From Paenibacillus uliginis N3/975 (lineage in GTDB: Bacteria; Bacillota; Bacilli; Paenibacillales; Paenibacillaceae): a stretch of DNA of 64,000 nt. The stretch is from positions 2,170,238 to 2,234,237 of the forward strand of contig NZ_LT840184.1 of assembly GCF_900177425.1 (NCBI RefSeq), given 5' to 3'. Under the pieces are notes generated by a model. The model made no database searches. It was given only the letters and a program-made list of their open reading frames with translations, and was not told the origin of the DNA. Below, piece after piece: positions 43,974 through 52,716 of this stretch (the first letter of the stretch is position 1; every line of letters begins with the position of its first letter). The translations under genes were made by a program, and so were the position numbers.

Positions 43974-44564
43974 TCACGACTTGATGGTGAGGAGAGGCGG
44001 AGAAGGAACAGCTGCTTTTTTTGAGTCTTTTTTATTCCTTTCGCGGTTTGCGCTAGTTTGGTCAGGGGCTTTTTCGTGAAGTATACCTAGGTTGAATACG
44101 GGTCGTACAGGTAAGTCATTCATTTTATGTTCTTCCTTATTGATCGTGCTCCATGCAACTAACGCTTCGATGATGTGGGGCTCGTCCGTGCTATAAATGG
44201 AGATCAGGCGGGCATCATCACTGAGTGACGTTATGTCATGATACCATCCAGCAGGTATAAAAATAGCACAGCCGGGAACAAGTACGAACGCTTGATGGCT
44301 TTCAGACAGTGGCTCAACAACCGTTACAGAGAACTCCCCGTTTATGACATAACAGAGTTCATTGGAATCTGGATGCCAATGGGGGGAGACCCGTTGTCCG
44401 CGATTCAATACCTGGTCGGTCATTGACATGGAATTCATTAAAGGAATCATCGCTGAAGTCAGATCCGATTGTGATCCAGTGGTGGTTGTTCGGGTGTGCT
44501 GTGATAAATTCCATACGATTCTGTGATTGAGACTGTTAGCACGGTTCAGAGATGAATAGACCAT
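43974..44564 (-). CDS. Cupin domain protein
   Basis: 196 residues from the ATG at 44564, nine bases after AAAGGCGG; a TTG nine bases upstream is too close to that site. The cupin metal-binding motif is HWHPDSNELCYVINGEF (His, His, Glu) near residue 61, with FIPAGWYHDI as the second motif supplying the last His. It resembles single-domain oxalate-decarboxylase-like cupins. The Lys/Arg-rich, Pro-rich C-terminal tail (about 45 residues) is unusual. Function unknown. Confidence 0.8.
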   Translation of the reverse strand: MVYSSLNRANSLNHRIVWNLSQHTRTTTTGSQSDLTSAMIPLMNSMSMTDQVLNRGQRVSPHWHPDSNELCYVINGEFSVTVVEPLSESHQAFVLVPGCAIFIPAGWYHDITSLSDDARLISIYSTDEPHIIEALVAWSTINKEEHKMNDLPVRPVFNLGILHEKAPDQTSANRERNKKDSKKAAVPSPPLLTIKS

Positions 44565-44817
44565 ATCAGACAACCGCCTTTCCGTTATATTTCAGACAGT
44601 TTGTCTTATTCTATGCAGGAATGCCTAGTAATCTGCTTCAGAAGCTACATTTCTTTATCTCACGAATTTTGACGAGTTCTGTCCTGGAATTGTGTGTGAT
44701 GGCCTACGACAAAAGTCACGAAGAGGGACAGGGAGCATGTTTTACCTTGTAAACCATTTTCATTACAATTACTATATTGTATAAGAAAGAATTCGAAGTA
44801 ACAGGGAGGTTAGCAGT

Positions 44818-47562
44818 TTGCCTAACAGCCTGAAAATAAAAATCCGCACCAAGATTATTTTTGGATATGTGCTTGTTCTATTATGTCTTGGTGTGTTTCT
44901 GTGGGTTGTTTCCGGTCGCCTGACTTCTCTCCAGCAGGAAGCTGATTTCATTGAACAACATGATATTGAAGTTAACAGTCTAACCCATGAAATCGAAAAA
45001 AACATGCTTGAACTGGAGACCGGGCAGCGTGGATTTGTCATTACCGGAGACCCTGTGTATCTGGAGCCATTCGAAATGGCCTTGTCGACATGGGAGATGA
45101 ATTATAACAAGTTACATCAGTTAATCGCAGATAATGCGACTCAATTGACCAACCTGTCTAACATTAAGGATAACATTAATAAATGGATTGAGGTTGCTGG
45201 TCAGCCAGCGGTTCGAATTAAGCAGGCAGGGCAGGATGAAGAAGCACTGCAATTTTTTATTGATGATCCCGGCCAGCAAGCGATGAATATGATCCGCAGC
45301 CAGTTCACCGAGTTTCGTGACGCAGAAAGACAGTTGACCTCGCAGCGTATCGATGACATGAAAAATAGCAATACCAATCTGCTGATCAGCATGTATTCAC
45401 TCTGGGCAGCAGTTGCGTTAGCTACAATTCTTGCAGCGATTGTTATATCCAAGAGTATCGTTAGGCCTATTCGCCAGGTAACTGAGATGATCTCGAGTAT
45501 AGCGGACGGAGTTGCCGATGGTGGCAATCTTAGCCGGAGAATCAAGGTGAACACCCGTGATGAAGTACTCGATCTGGCTGAGAATACGAATAAGCTATTG
45601 TCCAATGTTAGCCGTCAAGCTTGGGTTAAAGATCAGGTTACCGTCATGTCTACACTGCTCCAAAGCGCAGACCGGCTGGATACATTATCTCGATTCTTTA
45701 TTCATAAAGCTGCCGGAGTGATGAGCGTCCCTTACGCAGCACTTTTTATTAACCGAAATGATACTGAGCTGGTTAAGGCTGCAGCCTTTGCTGATCCGGA
45801 CGGTGAACCGTGGGACAAGGTGCGTGATCGTTTTTCCCCGGGAGAGGGACTTGTTGGTCAGTGCATGATTGAGAAGCGGATCATACAGTTTGACGATATA
45901 CCACCTAACTATGTACGTATCGAGTCCGGTCTGGGAGATGCAGAACCCTCCAGCTTGGTAGTTGCACCTGTTATGTTTGAGGGCAAAGTGCTGAGCGTGA
46001 TCGAACTGGCGATGTTCAAACCTATGGATGATGAAAAAAGGCAGCTTCTAGAGCAGCTCCTTCAGGTGCTCGGTGTTGCACTGAATTCCATGTTGAATAA
46101 AATGGAAATACAGCAGCTGTACCGTGAATCCCAGGCTTTGAACGAAGAGCTGCAGGTCCAGTCGGAGGAGTTACAGGCACAGACAGAAGAGCTTCAGGCG
46201 CAGACGGAGGAACTCCAAATGCATGCGTCCGAATCACAAGTGTTGAATGAACGACTGGAAGCGCAAAAAGATGCTGCAGAACAAGCCGCGAAGGAATTGG
46301 AAAAATACGCAGAGCAGGTAGAGCAAAGCTCGACGTATAAATCGCAGTTTCTGGCCAACATGTCACATGAGCTTCGTACGCCGCTCAACAGTATGCTGAT
46401 TCTGTCGCAGATTTTATCAGAGAACAAAGAGGGGCATTTAACGGAGGAAGAACGGAACTATGCGTCTGTTATTCATAAATCGGGTAGCGAACTGCTGAAT
46501 TTGATCAATGATATTTTGGATCTGTCGAAGGTGGAGGCAGGAAAAATGGTGATCGAAGTGGATTTGGTCAATCTGACGGAGCTTCCAGAAATCATGCGAG
46601 GATATTTTGACAAGTCAGCGGAAAGTAAACAGCTTCGCTTTGAGATCGAAATGGATCCAATTGTTCCTGACATCATATACAGTGACGGGATGAGGCTGCA
46701 TCAGATAATACGTAATCTGTTGTCGAACGCTATTAAATTTACCGATGAGGGTAAAGTGAAGCTATCTATTGGCAAAGTGGATTCCATGAATAAAGATGAT
46801 TATTGTTCAGAGAAAGAGATGATTACTTTTACGGTCGAAGATACAGGGATTGGAATATCAGATGAGAATTTGAAACCGATCTTCGAAGCATTCCGTCAGG
46901 GAGATGGGGCTACGGCACGCAAATTTGGCGGTACAGGTCTGGGCTTGTCCATATCCCTGCAGCTTGCGAGATTATTGGGCGGTCATATCTCAGTTGAGAG
47001 CAAGGAAGGAGTAGGTAGTAAGTTTACTCTTTATCTTCCTGCGAATACCGATGGAGATCATAATGAGAGATTGTTTGTCGTACCGGAGGTTGCAGCAACA
47101 ATAGAGAAGAATCCTCGTTGGAACATTAATTCACTGCTTGAGGATGATGTTCAGGAATGGGATGAAACCCTCCAACTGGAGGGAGTAACGGTATTACTTG
47201 TCGATGACGATATACGTAATGTTTATGGGCTTACGAATGCGCTCGAGAAAAGGAATATGAAGGTGCTAACTGCTCAAAACGGTTATGAATGCCTTGAAAT
47301 ACTTGACATGGAACAAAATATTGATGTGGTGCTTCTAGACATCATGATGCCTGAAATGGATGGATATGAAACGATGAAAAGGATTCGTGAGAATTCTGTA
47401 CTACAATCTCTGCCCATCATTGTATTAACGGCAAAGGCGATGAAGGAAGACAAGGATAAATGTTTAGCGGCGGGTGCGAGCGGTTATTTCAGCAAGCCAG
47501 TGCAGTTGAGCGATGTAATCGCGGCAATACGTGTATCGTTGATGGATGTTAAACATGGATAG
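44818..47562 (+). CDS. Hybrid sensor histidine kinase: CHASE3, HAMP, GAF, HisKA, HATPase, receiver
   Basis: 914 residues from a TTG seven bases after GGGAGGT. In order: a transmembrane helix (about 12-33); a CHASE3-type sensor with LETGQRGFVITGDPVYLEPF; a second helix near 190; HAMP; a GAF domain (about 270-430); a heptad coiled coil with near-exact repeats of EELQAQT; HisKA with His in NMSHELRTPLNS; an ATPase with NLLSNAIKFT and GGTGLGLS; and a C-terminal receiver with Asp in LLDIMMPEMDG. The domain order matches large hybrid kinases of Firmicutes that act in sporulation or stress signalling. No phosphotransfer protein or output regulator is encoded nearby. Confidence 0.9.
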   Translation: MPNSLKIKIRTKIIFGYVLVLLCLGVFLWVVSGRLTSLQQEADFIEQHDIEVNSLTHEIEKNMLELETGQRGFVITGDPVYLEPFEMALSTWEMNYNKLHQLIADNATQLTNLSNIKDNINKWIEVAGQPAVRIKQAGQDEEALQFFIDDPGQQAMNMIRSQFTEFRDAERQLTSQRIDDMKNSNTNLLISMYSLWAAVALATILAAIVISKSIVRPIRQVTEMISSIADGVADGGNLSRRIKVNTRDEVLDLAENTNKLLSNVSRQAWVKDQVTVMSTLLQSADRLDTLSRFFIHKAAGVMSVPYAALFINRNDTELVKAAAFADPDGEPWDKVRDRFSPGEGLVGQCMIEKRIIQFDDIPPNYVRIESGLGDAEPSSLVVAPVMFEGKVLSVIELAMFKPMDDEKRQLLEQLLQVLGVALNSMLNKMEIQQLYRESQALNEELQVQSEELQAQTEELQAQTEELQMHASESQVLNERLEAQKDAAEQAAKELEKYAEQVEQSSTYKSQFLANMSHELRTPLNSMLILSQILSENKEGHLTEEERNYASVIHKSGSELLNLINDILDLSKVEAGKMVIEVDLVNLTELPEIMRGYFDKSAESKQLRFEIEMDPIVPDIIYSDGMRLHQIIRNLLSNAIKFTDEGKVKLSIGKVDSMNKDDYCSEKEMITFTVEDTGIGISDENLKPIFEAFRQGDGATARKFGGTGLGLSISLQLARLLGGHISVESKEGVGSKFTLYLPANTDGDHNERLFVVPEVAATIEKNPRWNINSLLEDDVQEWDETLQLEGVTVLLVDDDIRNVYGLTNALEKRNMKVLTAQNGYECLEILDMEQNIDVVLLDIMMPEMDGYETMKRIRENSVLQSLPIIVLTAKAMKEDKDKCLAAGASGYFSKPVQLSDVIAAIRVSLMDVKHG

Positions 47563-47676
47563 GAACAAAAGCTCCTGCAACAGCATCATTGGCAGACATT
47601 TATATCCAATATGAAGAAGGGCATTTTGTGACTTTTAACAAAAAAGAGTGGGAAGTGCTTGCTTAACGACGATAAG

Positions 47677-47705
47677 TTGACGGTGTTATTGATATGGATT
47701 ATGAT
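47677..47705 (+). promoter_or_regulatory. Sigma-A promoter of glcT
   Basis: TTGACG (47677-47682), 17-base spacer, TATGAT (47700-47705). Transcription would start about 20 bases before the RNA antiterminator element. Confidence 0.65.
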
Positions 47706-47730
47706 GGATTTATATCATCCACATTGAAGT

Positions 47731-47802
47731 GGCGTGTTACCGTTTGCGGGCATGAGCCAAGGAGAGCCTTTTTCTTAAGGCCTTTTCTTGGCTTTTCTAT
47801 TT
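47731..47802 (+). promoter_or_regulatory. GlcT-type RNA antiterminator (RAT) overlapping a terminator, glcT leader
   Basis: GGCGTGTTACC, a loop and GGGCATGAGCC (47731-47759) match the conserved halves of the GlcT/LicT family RAT. Its last bases (GAGCCAAG) also form the 5' arm of an intrinsic terminator that pairs with CTTGGCT (to 47793) and ends in Ts. Binding of GlcT to the RAT should prevent the terminator, so glcT is predicted to control its own transcription. Confidence 0.8.
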
Positions 47803-47856
47803 TTAGTGAATCCTTCTGCCAAAATCGGTTTAAGCTTATAAGAAAGGGGGATGCGC

Positions 47857-48744
47857 ATGAGCGGGACGGAAACGTTTAAGGTCATCCGGGTTATCGGCAA
47901 TAACGTCGTAATGGTTCAAGGCGGCAAAAAAGAACTCGAGTATGTAATACTTGGCAAAGGAATCGGATTCGGGACCAAGACGGGTGATGCGATCACTTCG
48001 GATGATCCCCGCATCGAGAAGCTGTTTAAGCTGGAAGATCGGGAACAGTGGAGTCAGTATCATCATCTGCTGGAGGATTTCGATCCTAAAGTGCTCGAAA
48101 TTACTGATGAAATTTTAAACAGCATCACTACAGAATTTCCGGGTAAACTGAATGACAAAGTGTATCTTGCGCTGCCTAGTCATATTCAGTTTACGATTTA
48201 CCGTATCCGGAAAGGGATGGATATTATCAATCCGTTTCTGGAGGAGACCAAGATCAGCTTTCCAAAAGAATATGAAATAGCATTGAAGGCCGCAGAAATG
48301 ATTGGCCGGGCTTTTAACATAGAGGTTCCGGAGGATGAGGTAGGCTTTCTTACGTACCATGTGTATTCAGCTGTAAGTCATGTTCCCGTTGGTCAGCTAG
48401 TCAAAGCTTCCAATATGGTGGGACGCCTTGTAAATATCATCGAGCAGGAACGCGGGATACAATTTAAAAATGGCAGTATGGACCATGTTCGGCTCCTCAT
48501 GCATTTGCGGTTCTCCGTTGACCGAATATTAAACCAATCTGTTAACGTGGATAACCCGTTTGCAGAGCAAATCAAAAGTAAATTTACGAGTGAATACGGG
48601 CTGGCCAAACATCTTGCTGAAGTTATGGAACAAGATCTTGGCAGTCCTATTCCGGAAGCTGAGGTATGCTTCTTGGCCATGCACTTATACCGATTGTTTA
48701 GAGGACGTACACAACAAAGCAGCCAAGCTAAGGAGGAATTTTAA
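47857..48744 (+). CDS. glcT: GlcT transcription antiterminator (BglG/LicT family)
   Basis: 295 residues from the ATG six bases after AAAGGGGG; the ATG two codons upstream is too close. An N-terminal RNA-binding CAT domain (KVIRVIGNNVVMVQ to about residue 60) is followed by two PTS regulation domains: PRD1 with conserved His in LPSHIQFTIYR and TYHVYSAV, PRD2 with MHLRFSVDRI and AMHLYRLF. Phosphorylation of PRD histidines by the glucose EII couples antitermination to glucose supply. It heads a glcT-crr pair with the ptsG gene next, and both leaders contain matching RATs. Confidence 0.9.
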   Translation: MSGTETFKVIRVIGNNVVMVQGGKKELEYVILGKGIGFGTKTGDAITSDDPRIEKLFKLEDREQWSQYHHLLEDFDPKVLEITDEILNSITTEFPGKLNDKVYLALPSHIQFTIYRIRKGMDIINPFLEETKISFPKEYEIALKAAEMIGRAFNIEVPEDEVGFLTYHVYSAVSHVPVGQLVKASNMVGRLVNIIEQERGIQFKNGSMDHVRLLMHLRFSVDRILNQSVNVDNPFAEQIKSKFTSEYGLAKHLAEVMEQDLGSPIPEAEVCFLAMHLYRLFRGRTQQSSQAKEEF

Positions 48745-49241
48745 TGTTTGAACGTTGGAAAAAGAAAACTGTGAATAAAGTCGAGGTTAAAGCCCCTCTT
48801 ACAGGTCAAGCTGTACCTCTGTCTCAAGTACCAGATGAAGCATTTGCCGCAGGACATATGGGCAAAGGTATCGCTATCGAACCGTCGGAAGGACGTCTGG
48901 TTGCTCCTTTTGACGGCACCGTTGCGCATGTAATCAAAACCAAGCATGCCGTTATGCTTGAGGAGAAAGCTACAGGACTGCAGTATCTGTTCCATATTGG
49001 GATTAATACGGTAGGATTGAAGGGTGAAGGATATACGAGTCATGTCAGTATAGGGGATTCTGTTAAAGCCGGTCAGACTTTAATCGAGTTTGACATTGAC
49101 ACAATTAAGGCTGCAGGATATCCGATTGTAACGCCGGTGATTGTCACGAATGCCGATGAGTTAGCTTCTGATGTTGAAGGGCATACAGGAAGTGTGACTG
49201 CCGGATCAGATTCCGTGCTCAGCATCACCCTAAATTCCTAA
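48744..49241 (+). CDS. crr: Glucose-type PTS enzyme IIA (single-domain)
   Basis: 165 residues, overlapping the glcT stop by one base (TAATG) after AAGGAGG. The IIA-Glc fold is complete, with active-site His68 (KTKHAVML) and phosphorylated His84 (LFHIGINTV). The GEGYTSHVSIGDSVKAGQ block is also typical. It receives phosphate from HPr and passes it to the IIB domain of PtsG encoded downstream. In B. subtilis the IIA domain is fused to PtsG, whereas here it is a separate cytosolic protein. No disrupted residue is seen. Confidence 0.9.
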   Translation: MFERWKKKTVNKVEVKAPLTGQAVPLSQVPDEAFAAGHMGKGIAIEPSEGRLVAPFDGTVAHVIKTKHAVMLEEKATGLQYLFHIGINTVGLKGEGYTSHVSIGDSVKAGQTLIEFDIDTIKAAGYPIVTPVIVTNADELASDVEGHTGSVTAGSDSVLSITLNS

Positions 49242-49257
49242 TTAGAATTTTTTGTCA

Positions 49258-49286
49258 TTGACAATCCTGATATACTGAATTAAGAT
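49258..49286 (+). promoter_or_regulatory. Sigma-A promoter of ptsG
   Basis: TTGACA (49258-49263), 17-base spacer, TAAGAT (49281-49286). It lies just after crr and just before the ptsG leader, so ptsG can be expressed separately from glcT-crr. Confidence 0.7.
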
Positions 49287-49312
49287 AACAACATCAAATG
49301 AATACGTTTTAA

Positions 49313-49394
49313 GGCGTGTTACCATGAATTTGGGCATGAGCCAAGAAGATAGTGTGACTACTTTATGTAGTCATCGTTCTTCTTGGCTTTTTTT
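49313..49394 (+). promoter_or_regulatory. GlcT-type RNA antiterminator overlapping a terminator, ptsG leader
   Basis: GGCGTGTTACC and GGGCATGAGCC (49313-49342) repeat the element before glcT almost base for base. The overlapping terminator pairs GCCAAGAAGA (from 49340) with TCTTCTTGGC (to 49387), including an inner GACTAC/GTAGTC stem, and ends in seven Ts. This is the expected GlcT target controlling glucose permease expression. The rest of the gap to 49590 holds a cre-like site and no gene. Confidence 0.85.
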
Positions 49395-49537
49395 GTGGAC
49401 TGCAGGGGGTTATGACAGCTAGAGACATGCGGCCTTGAAATGTTAAATACACTTCCCATAACAAGGAGGGGGTTGTCCTTAGACAGGATTGTTTAACCGG
49501 AGTAAAGGAACAAAAAGGTTATTCATTCGATGCATTA

Positions 49538-49551
49538 TGTAAACGTTTTCA
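49538..49551 (+). promoter_or_regulatory. Candidate cre (CcpA) site before ptsG
   Basis: TGTAAACGTTTTCA fits the catabolite-responsive element consensus TGWAARCGYTWNCW at every position. It lies downstream of the antiterminator and 40 bases before the ptsG start, where bound CcpA could block elongating polymerase. Confidence 0.6.
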
Positions 49552-49590
49552 GTCATATGCTAAATTATTGAAATTGAAAGGATGATTGAC

Positions 49591-51054
49591 ATGCTGGCAA
49601 AATTACAAAAGCTTGGTAAGTCTCTTATGCTGCCTGTGGCTACACTGCCTGCAGCAGGTATTTTGCAAGGTCTTGGTATGATCGACTATCAGAAAGATAT
49701 TCCTTTAGGTGTAGTCGGTGAGTTCCTTAATCAATATGTAACACCATTTATGACTTCGGGTGCGTTAGCGATTTTGGAGAATTTGCCGATCATCTTCGCA
49801 ATCGGTGTTGCAATCGGTTTCGCTGGAGATGCGGTTGCCGCGTTATCCGCTCTAATTGGTTATTTGGTGCTGGTCAGAGTAATGGACAAAGTGCCGCTGC
49901 AAATGCCTTTTATTGCAGATGATGTTAAGCTGAACATGGGAGTGCTTGGCGGTATCTTAATCGGTATATGGTCTGCGTATTTATATAGTAAGTACCACAA
50001 AATTAAGATGCCAGATTGGCTCGGCTTTTTTGCTGGAAAACGGTTCGTACCTATCATTACGGCTGCCACTACGATGGTTTTAGCAGTTCTGGTCGGAATG
50101 ATCTGGTACCCGATACAGCTCGCTATTGCTGACTTCGGTAACTGGATTGTAAGCCTAGGCGGTATTGGAGCATTTTTATTTGGTACCGCTAACCGTCTCT
50201 TAATTCCGCTTGGTTTGCACCATGTGCTTAACTCGATTGCCTGGTTCCAAATTGGTGACTTCACGAATGCTGCTGGTCAGGTTGTTCAAGGTGACTTGAC
50301 CCGATTCATGCAAGGAGACAAATCGGCAGGCATGTTTATGACTGGATTTTTCCCGATTATGATGTTTGCCATGCCAGCAGCAGCACTTGCTTTCATTCAT
50401 ACGGCAAAGCCATCCAAACGTAAACTTGTTGGCTCCATCGTTATCGGTTCAGCTGTTGCTTCGTTCCTAACCGGTATTACAGAGCCGCTCGAATTCACCT
50501 TCATGTTCCTTGCTCCTTTACTATACGTTGTACATGCGATATTGACAGGTCTTTCGGGTCTAATCATGTACTTGTTGGATGTCCATTTAGGGTTCACCTT
50601 CTCGGCTGGTCTGATCGACTATCTCTTATATCTGAAGCTGTCCACTAATGCATGGATGCTCATACCTGTTGGTCTGGCCTTCGGGGTACTGTATTACTTC
50701 CTTTTCCGGATCATCATCGTTAAGTTAAACTTGAAGACTCCAGGGCGTGAAGATGATGAGGATGAGGATGAGGCAGCTGCTGATGCGTCTGTTGGAAAAT
50801 CCGCTGCTGCTGTATCTGGGGAATCGAAAGCGGCTAAAGTTCTTACAAACATCGGTGGACCAGAGAACATTACGAGTATCGATGCTTGTATTACCCGTCT
50901 GCGTCTCGTGGTTAAAGACGACAAGGCTGTCAAGGACGCTGAGCTTAAAAAGCTGGGAGCTTCCGGAGTCATGCGTCTCGGTCAAGGTGCTGTACAGGTT
51001 GTGTTTGGAACGCAGGCTGAGTCTATTAAGGATGATATCAAGAAATTGTTGTAA
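49591..51054 (+). CDS. ptsG: Glucose-specific PTS permease, EIICB
   Basis: 487 residues from the ATG at 49591; an ATG three codons earlier overlaps the AAAGGA site. The EIIC membrane domain (about residues 1-385) includes LPVATLPAAGILQGLG, the periplasmic and gating helices and the conserved GITEPLEFTFMF motif. An acidic linker of Asp/Glu repeats leads to the EIIB domain, with phosphorylated Cys near residue 433 in IDACITRLRL. It transports and phosphorylates glucose using phosphate from the separate IIA protein encoded upstream. Confidence 0.92.
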   Translation: MLAKLQKLGKSLMLPVATLPAAGILQGLGMIDYQKDIPLGVVGEFLNQYVTPFMTSGALAILENLPIIFAIGVAIGFAGDAVAALSALIGYLVLVRVMDKVPLQMPFIADDVKLNMGVLGGILIGIWSAYLYSKYHKIKMPDWLGFFAGKRFVPIITAATTMVLAVLVGMIWYPIQLAIADFGNWIVSLGGIGAFLFGTANRLLIPLGLHHVLNSIAWFQIGDFTNAAGQVVQGDLTRFMQGDKSAGMFMTGFFPIMMFAMPAAALAFIHTAKPSKRKLVGSIVIGSAVASFLTGITEPLEFTFMFLAPLLYVVHAILTGLSGLIMYLLDVHLGFTFSAGLIDYLLYLKLSTNAWMLIPVGLAFGVLYYFLFRIIIVKLNLKTPGREDDEDEDEAAADASVGKSAAAVSGESKAAKVLTNIGGPENITSIDACITRLRLVVKDDKAVKDAELKKLGASGVMRLGQGAVQVVFGTQAESIKDDIKKLL

Positions 51055-51063
51055 AATCATACG

Positions 51064-51096
51064 AAAGAGCGGGCGTCATTGCCCGCTCTTTTTTGT
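51064..51096 (+). terminator. Terminator after ptsG
   Basis: AAAGAGCGGGC (51064-51074) pairs with GCCCGCTCTTT around a six-base loop, followed by Ts. Confidence 0.85.
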
Positions 51097-51294
51097 GCTT
51101 CATCATTTAAAGCATGTTATGAAAACTGATATTGGAATACCCCGGCCAGCAGGCAAATTATACGCCCCAAAATCAGGTTATTAAGGATAATTTTCATGAT
51201 TGAAGGGGGGATTATGCACATAGCTGTCAGCGCATAATGAAACGGAACAGCTTGTGTCCTAATTTGGACATTGCTATAAAAGGGGGGGATTCAT

Positions 51295-52692
51295 ATTAGT
51301 GCATCAGACTCAAAAAAATCAGGAACCAAAAGTGAACAAGATTTAAAATGGTGGCAGCTGTCGCTGCTTGGTGTAGCCTCAACGATCGGAACAGGCTATT
51401 TTCTTGGATCAGCTTTTGGAATTAAACTGGGCGGTCCGGCGGTTTTGATCTCTTTTGTGCTGGCAGCACTTGGTACGTTTATCGTGTTTGATGTTTTGGC
51501 ACGCATGACGGCAGAAGATCCGCAAAAGGGGTCTTTCCGTACATACGCCAAAAAGGCCCATGGGCGATGGGCTGGCTTTTCGACAGGATGGATGTACTGG
51601 TGCTCGGAAGTGTTAATTATGGGCAGCCAAATGACCGCTCTTTCGATATTTTCACAATTCTGGTTTCCAGACATACCCATGTGGTTGTTTGCTACGGGGT
51701 ATGCTGTTTTGGGGTTAATCGTCATTTGGATCGGGAATAAAGGCTTTGACCGTCTGGAAAATATCCTTGCTGTTATTAAAATTGCAGCGATTGTGATGTT
51801 CCTTGTGATCGCAGCTGCGGCATTGATGGGATGGCTTAAAGGTGGAATCCAACCGAAAGCTCCTGTGACTGGTTCCTTGTTCTTTCCGACCGGAGGATTA
51901 GGTTTATGGTCATCACTTATCTTTGCTTTTTACGCTTTTGGCGGCATCGAGGTTATGGGGGTAATGGCAGTAAGACTTAAGGATCCGAAAGAGGCGCCTA
52001 AGTCAGGCAGGGTGATGATTTTGATTTTGGCAATTATCTATGTGCTGTCGCTTGCTGCAGTCGTAACGATGGCTCCCTGGAACAAGTTCCCTACCACAAA
52101 AAGCCCGTTTATCTTCGCGTTAAGTTCGTACAATCTGCCATTCGTGCCTCATGTTTTTAATGCGGTATTGATTATTGCCGGTTTCTCGACCATGGTGGCC
52201 TCCCTATATGCAGTAACAACGGTGCTCATCTCCTTGTCTGAGGATCATGATGCGCCTACACTGTTTTCCCGGAAAATGTTTAAACGACAGACTCCGATGT
52301 ATGCATTAGGACTTACAGCTGCGGGACTCGTTGCTTCGATTGTTTTATCCCTACTTATGCCAGGAAAAATTTATGAGTATTTAACGACAGCGGCAGGATT
52401 AATGCTGCTTTATAACTGGTTTTTTATTCTGATTTCGGCTGGAAGGAATCTGGATTTGACCGCTTGGGGTCAAATTAAAAGGTATACCGGTATGCTTCTG
52501 ATTCTGCTTGCTGTAAGCGGAACCTTGTTCCATGCAACCAGTCGTCCTGGATTTTGGATCAGTCTTGGCTTTATTGCGATTATAACTGCTGTAGTGCTGT
52601 TTATGCAGTCGGTGTGGCGGAAAGAGGAGAAAGAGAACCCTGATCAGAAAGAACGGAAACGTTCAAAGCTTCGTGCTAAACCGATTCGCTAG
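51295..52692 (+). CDS. APC-superfamily amino-acid permease, apparent ATT start
   Basis: From 51295 the protein has 465 residues and about 12 transmembrane helices. The first helix region (LSLLGVASTIGTGYFLGSAF) is the conserved APC substrate-binding element, so it must be translated. Yet the frame between the in-frame stop at 51277 and the TTG at 51445 contains no ATG, GTG or TTG. The only sensible initiator is the ATT at 51295, six bases after AGGGGGGG. Starting at TTG 51445 would delete helix 1. Other features, FRTYAKKAHGRWAGFSTGW and the IVIWIGNKGFDRLENILAVIKI segment, fit the AAT branch. The substrate is unknown. A sequencing error near the start is the main alternative. Confidence 0.82.
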   Translation: MSASDSKKSGTKSEQDLKWWQLSLLGVASTIGTGYFLGSAFGIKLGGPAVLISFVLAALGTFIVFDVLARMTAEDPQKGSFRTYAKKAHGRWAGFSTGWMYWCSEVLIMGSQMTALSIFSQFWFPDIPMWLFATGYAVLGLIVIWIGNKGFDRLENILAVIKIAAIVMFLVIAAAALMGWLKGGIQPKAPVTGSLFFPTGGLGLWSSLIFAFYAFGGIEVMGVMAVRLKDPKEAPKSGRVMILILAIIYVLSLAAVVTMAPWNKFPTTKSPFIFALSSYNLPFVPHVFNAVLIIAGFSTMVASLYAVTTVLISLSEDHDAPTLFSRKMFKRQTPMYALGLTAAGLVASIVLSLLMPGKIYEYLTTAAGLMLLYNWFFILISAGRNLDLTAWGQIKRYTGMLLILLAVSGTLFHATSRPGFWISLGFIAIITAVVLFMQSVWRKEEKENPDQKERKRSKLRAKPIR

Positions 52693-52716
52693 TACAGGTC
52701 ACATTTAGAGCAATGC

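Noticed and set aside
51218..51238. Tiny ORF MHIAVSA before the amino-acid permease, as a leader peptide
   Set aside because: Seven codons after a purine run; no attenuator hairpin follows, so nothing beyond chance supports it.
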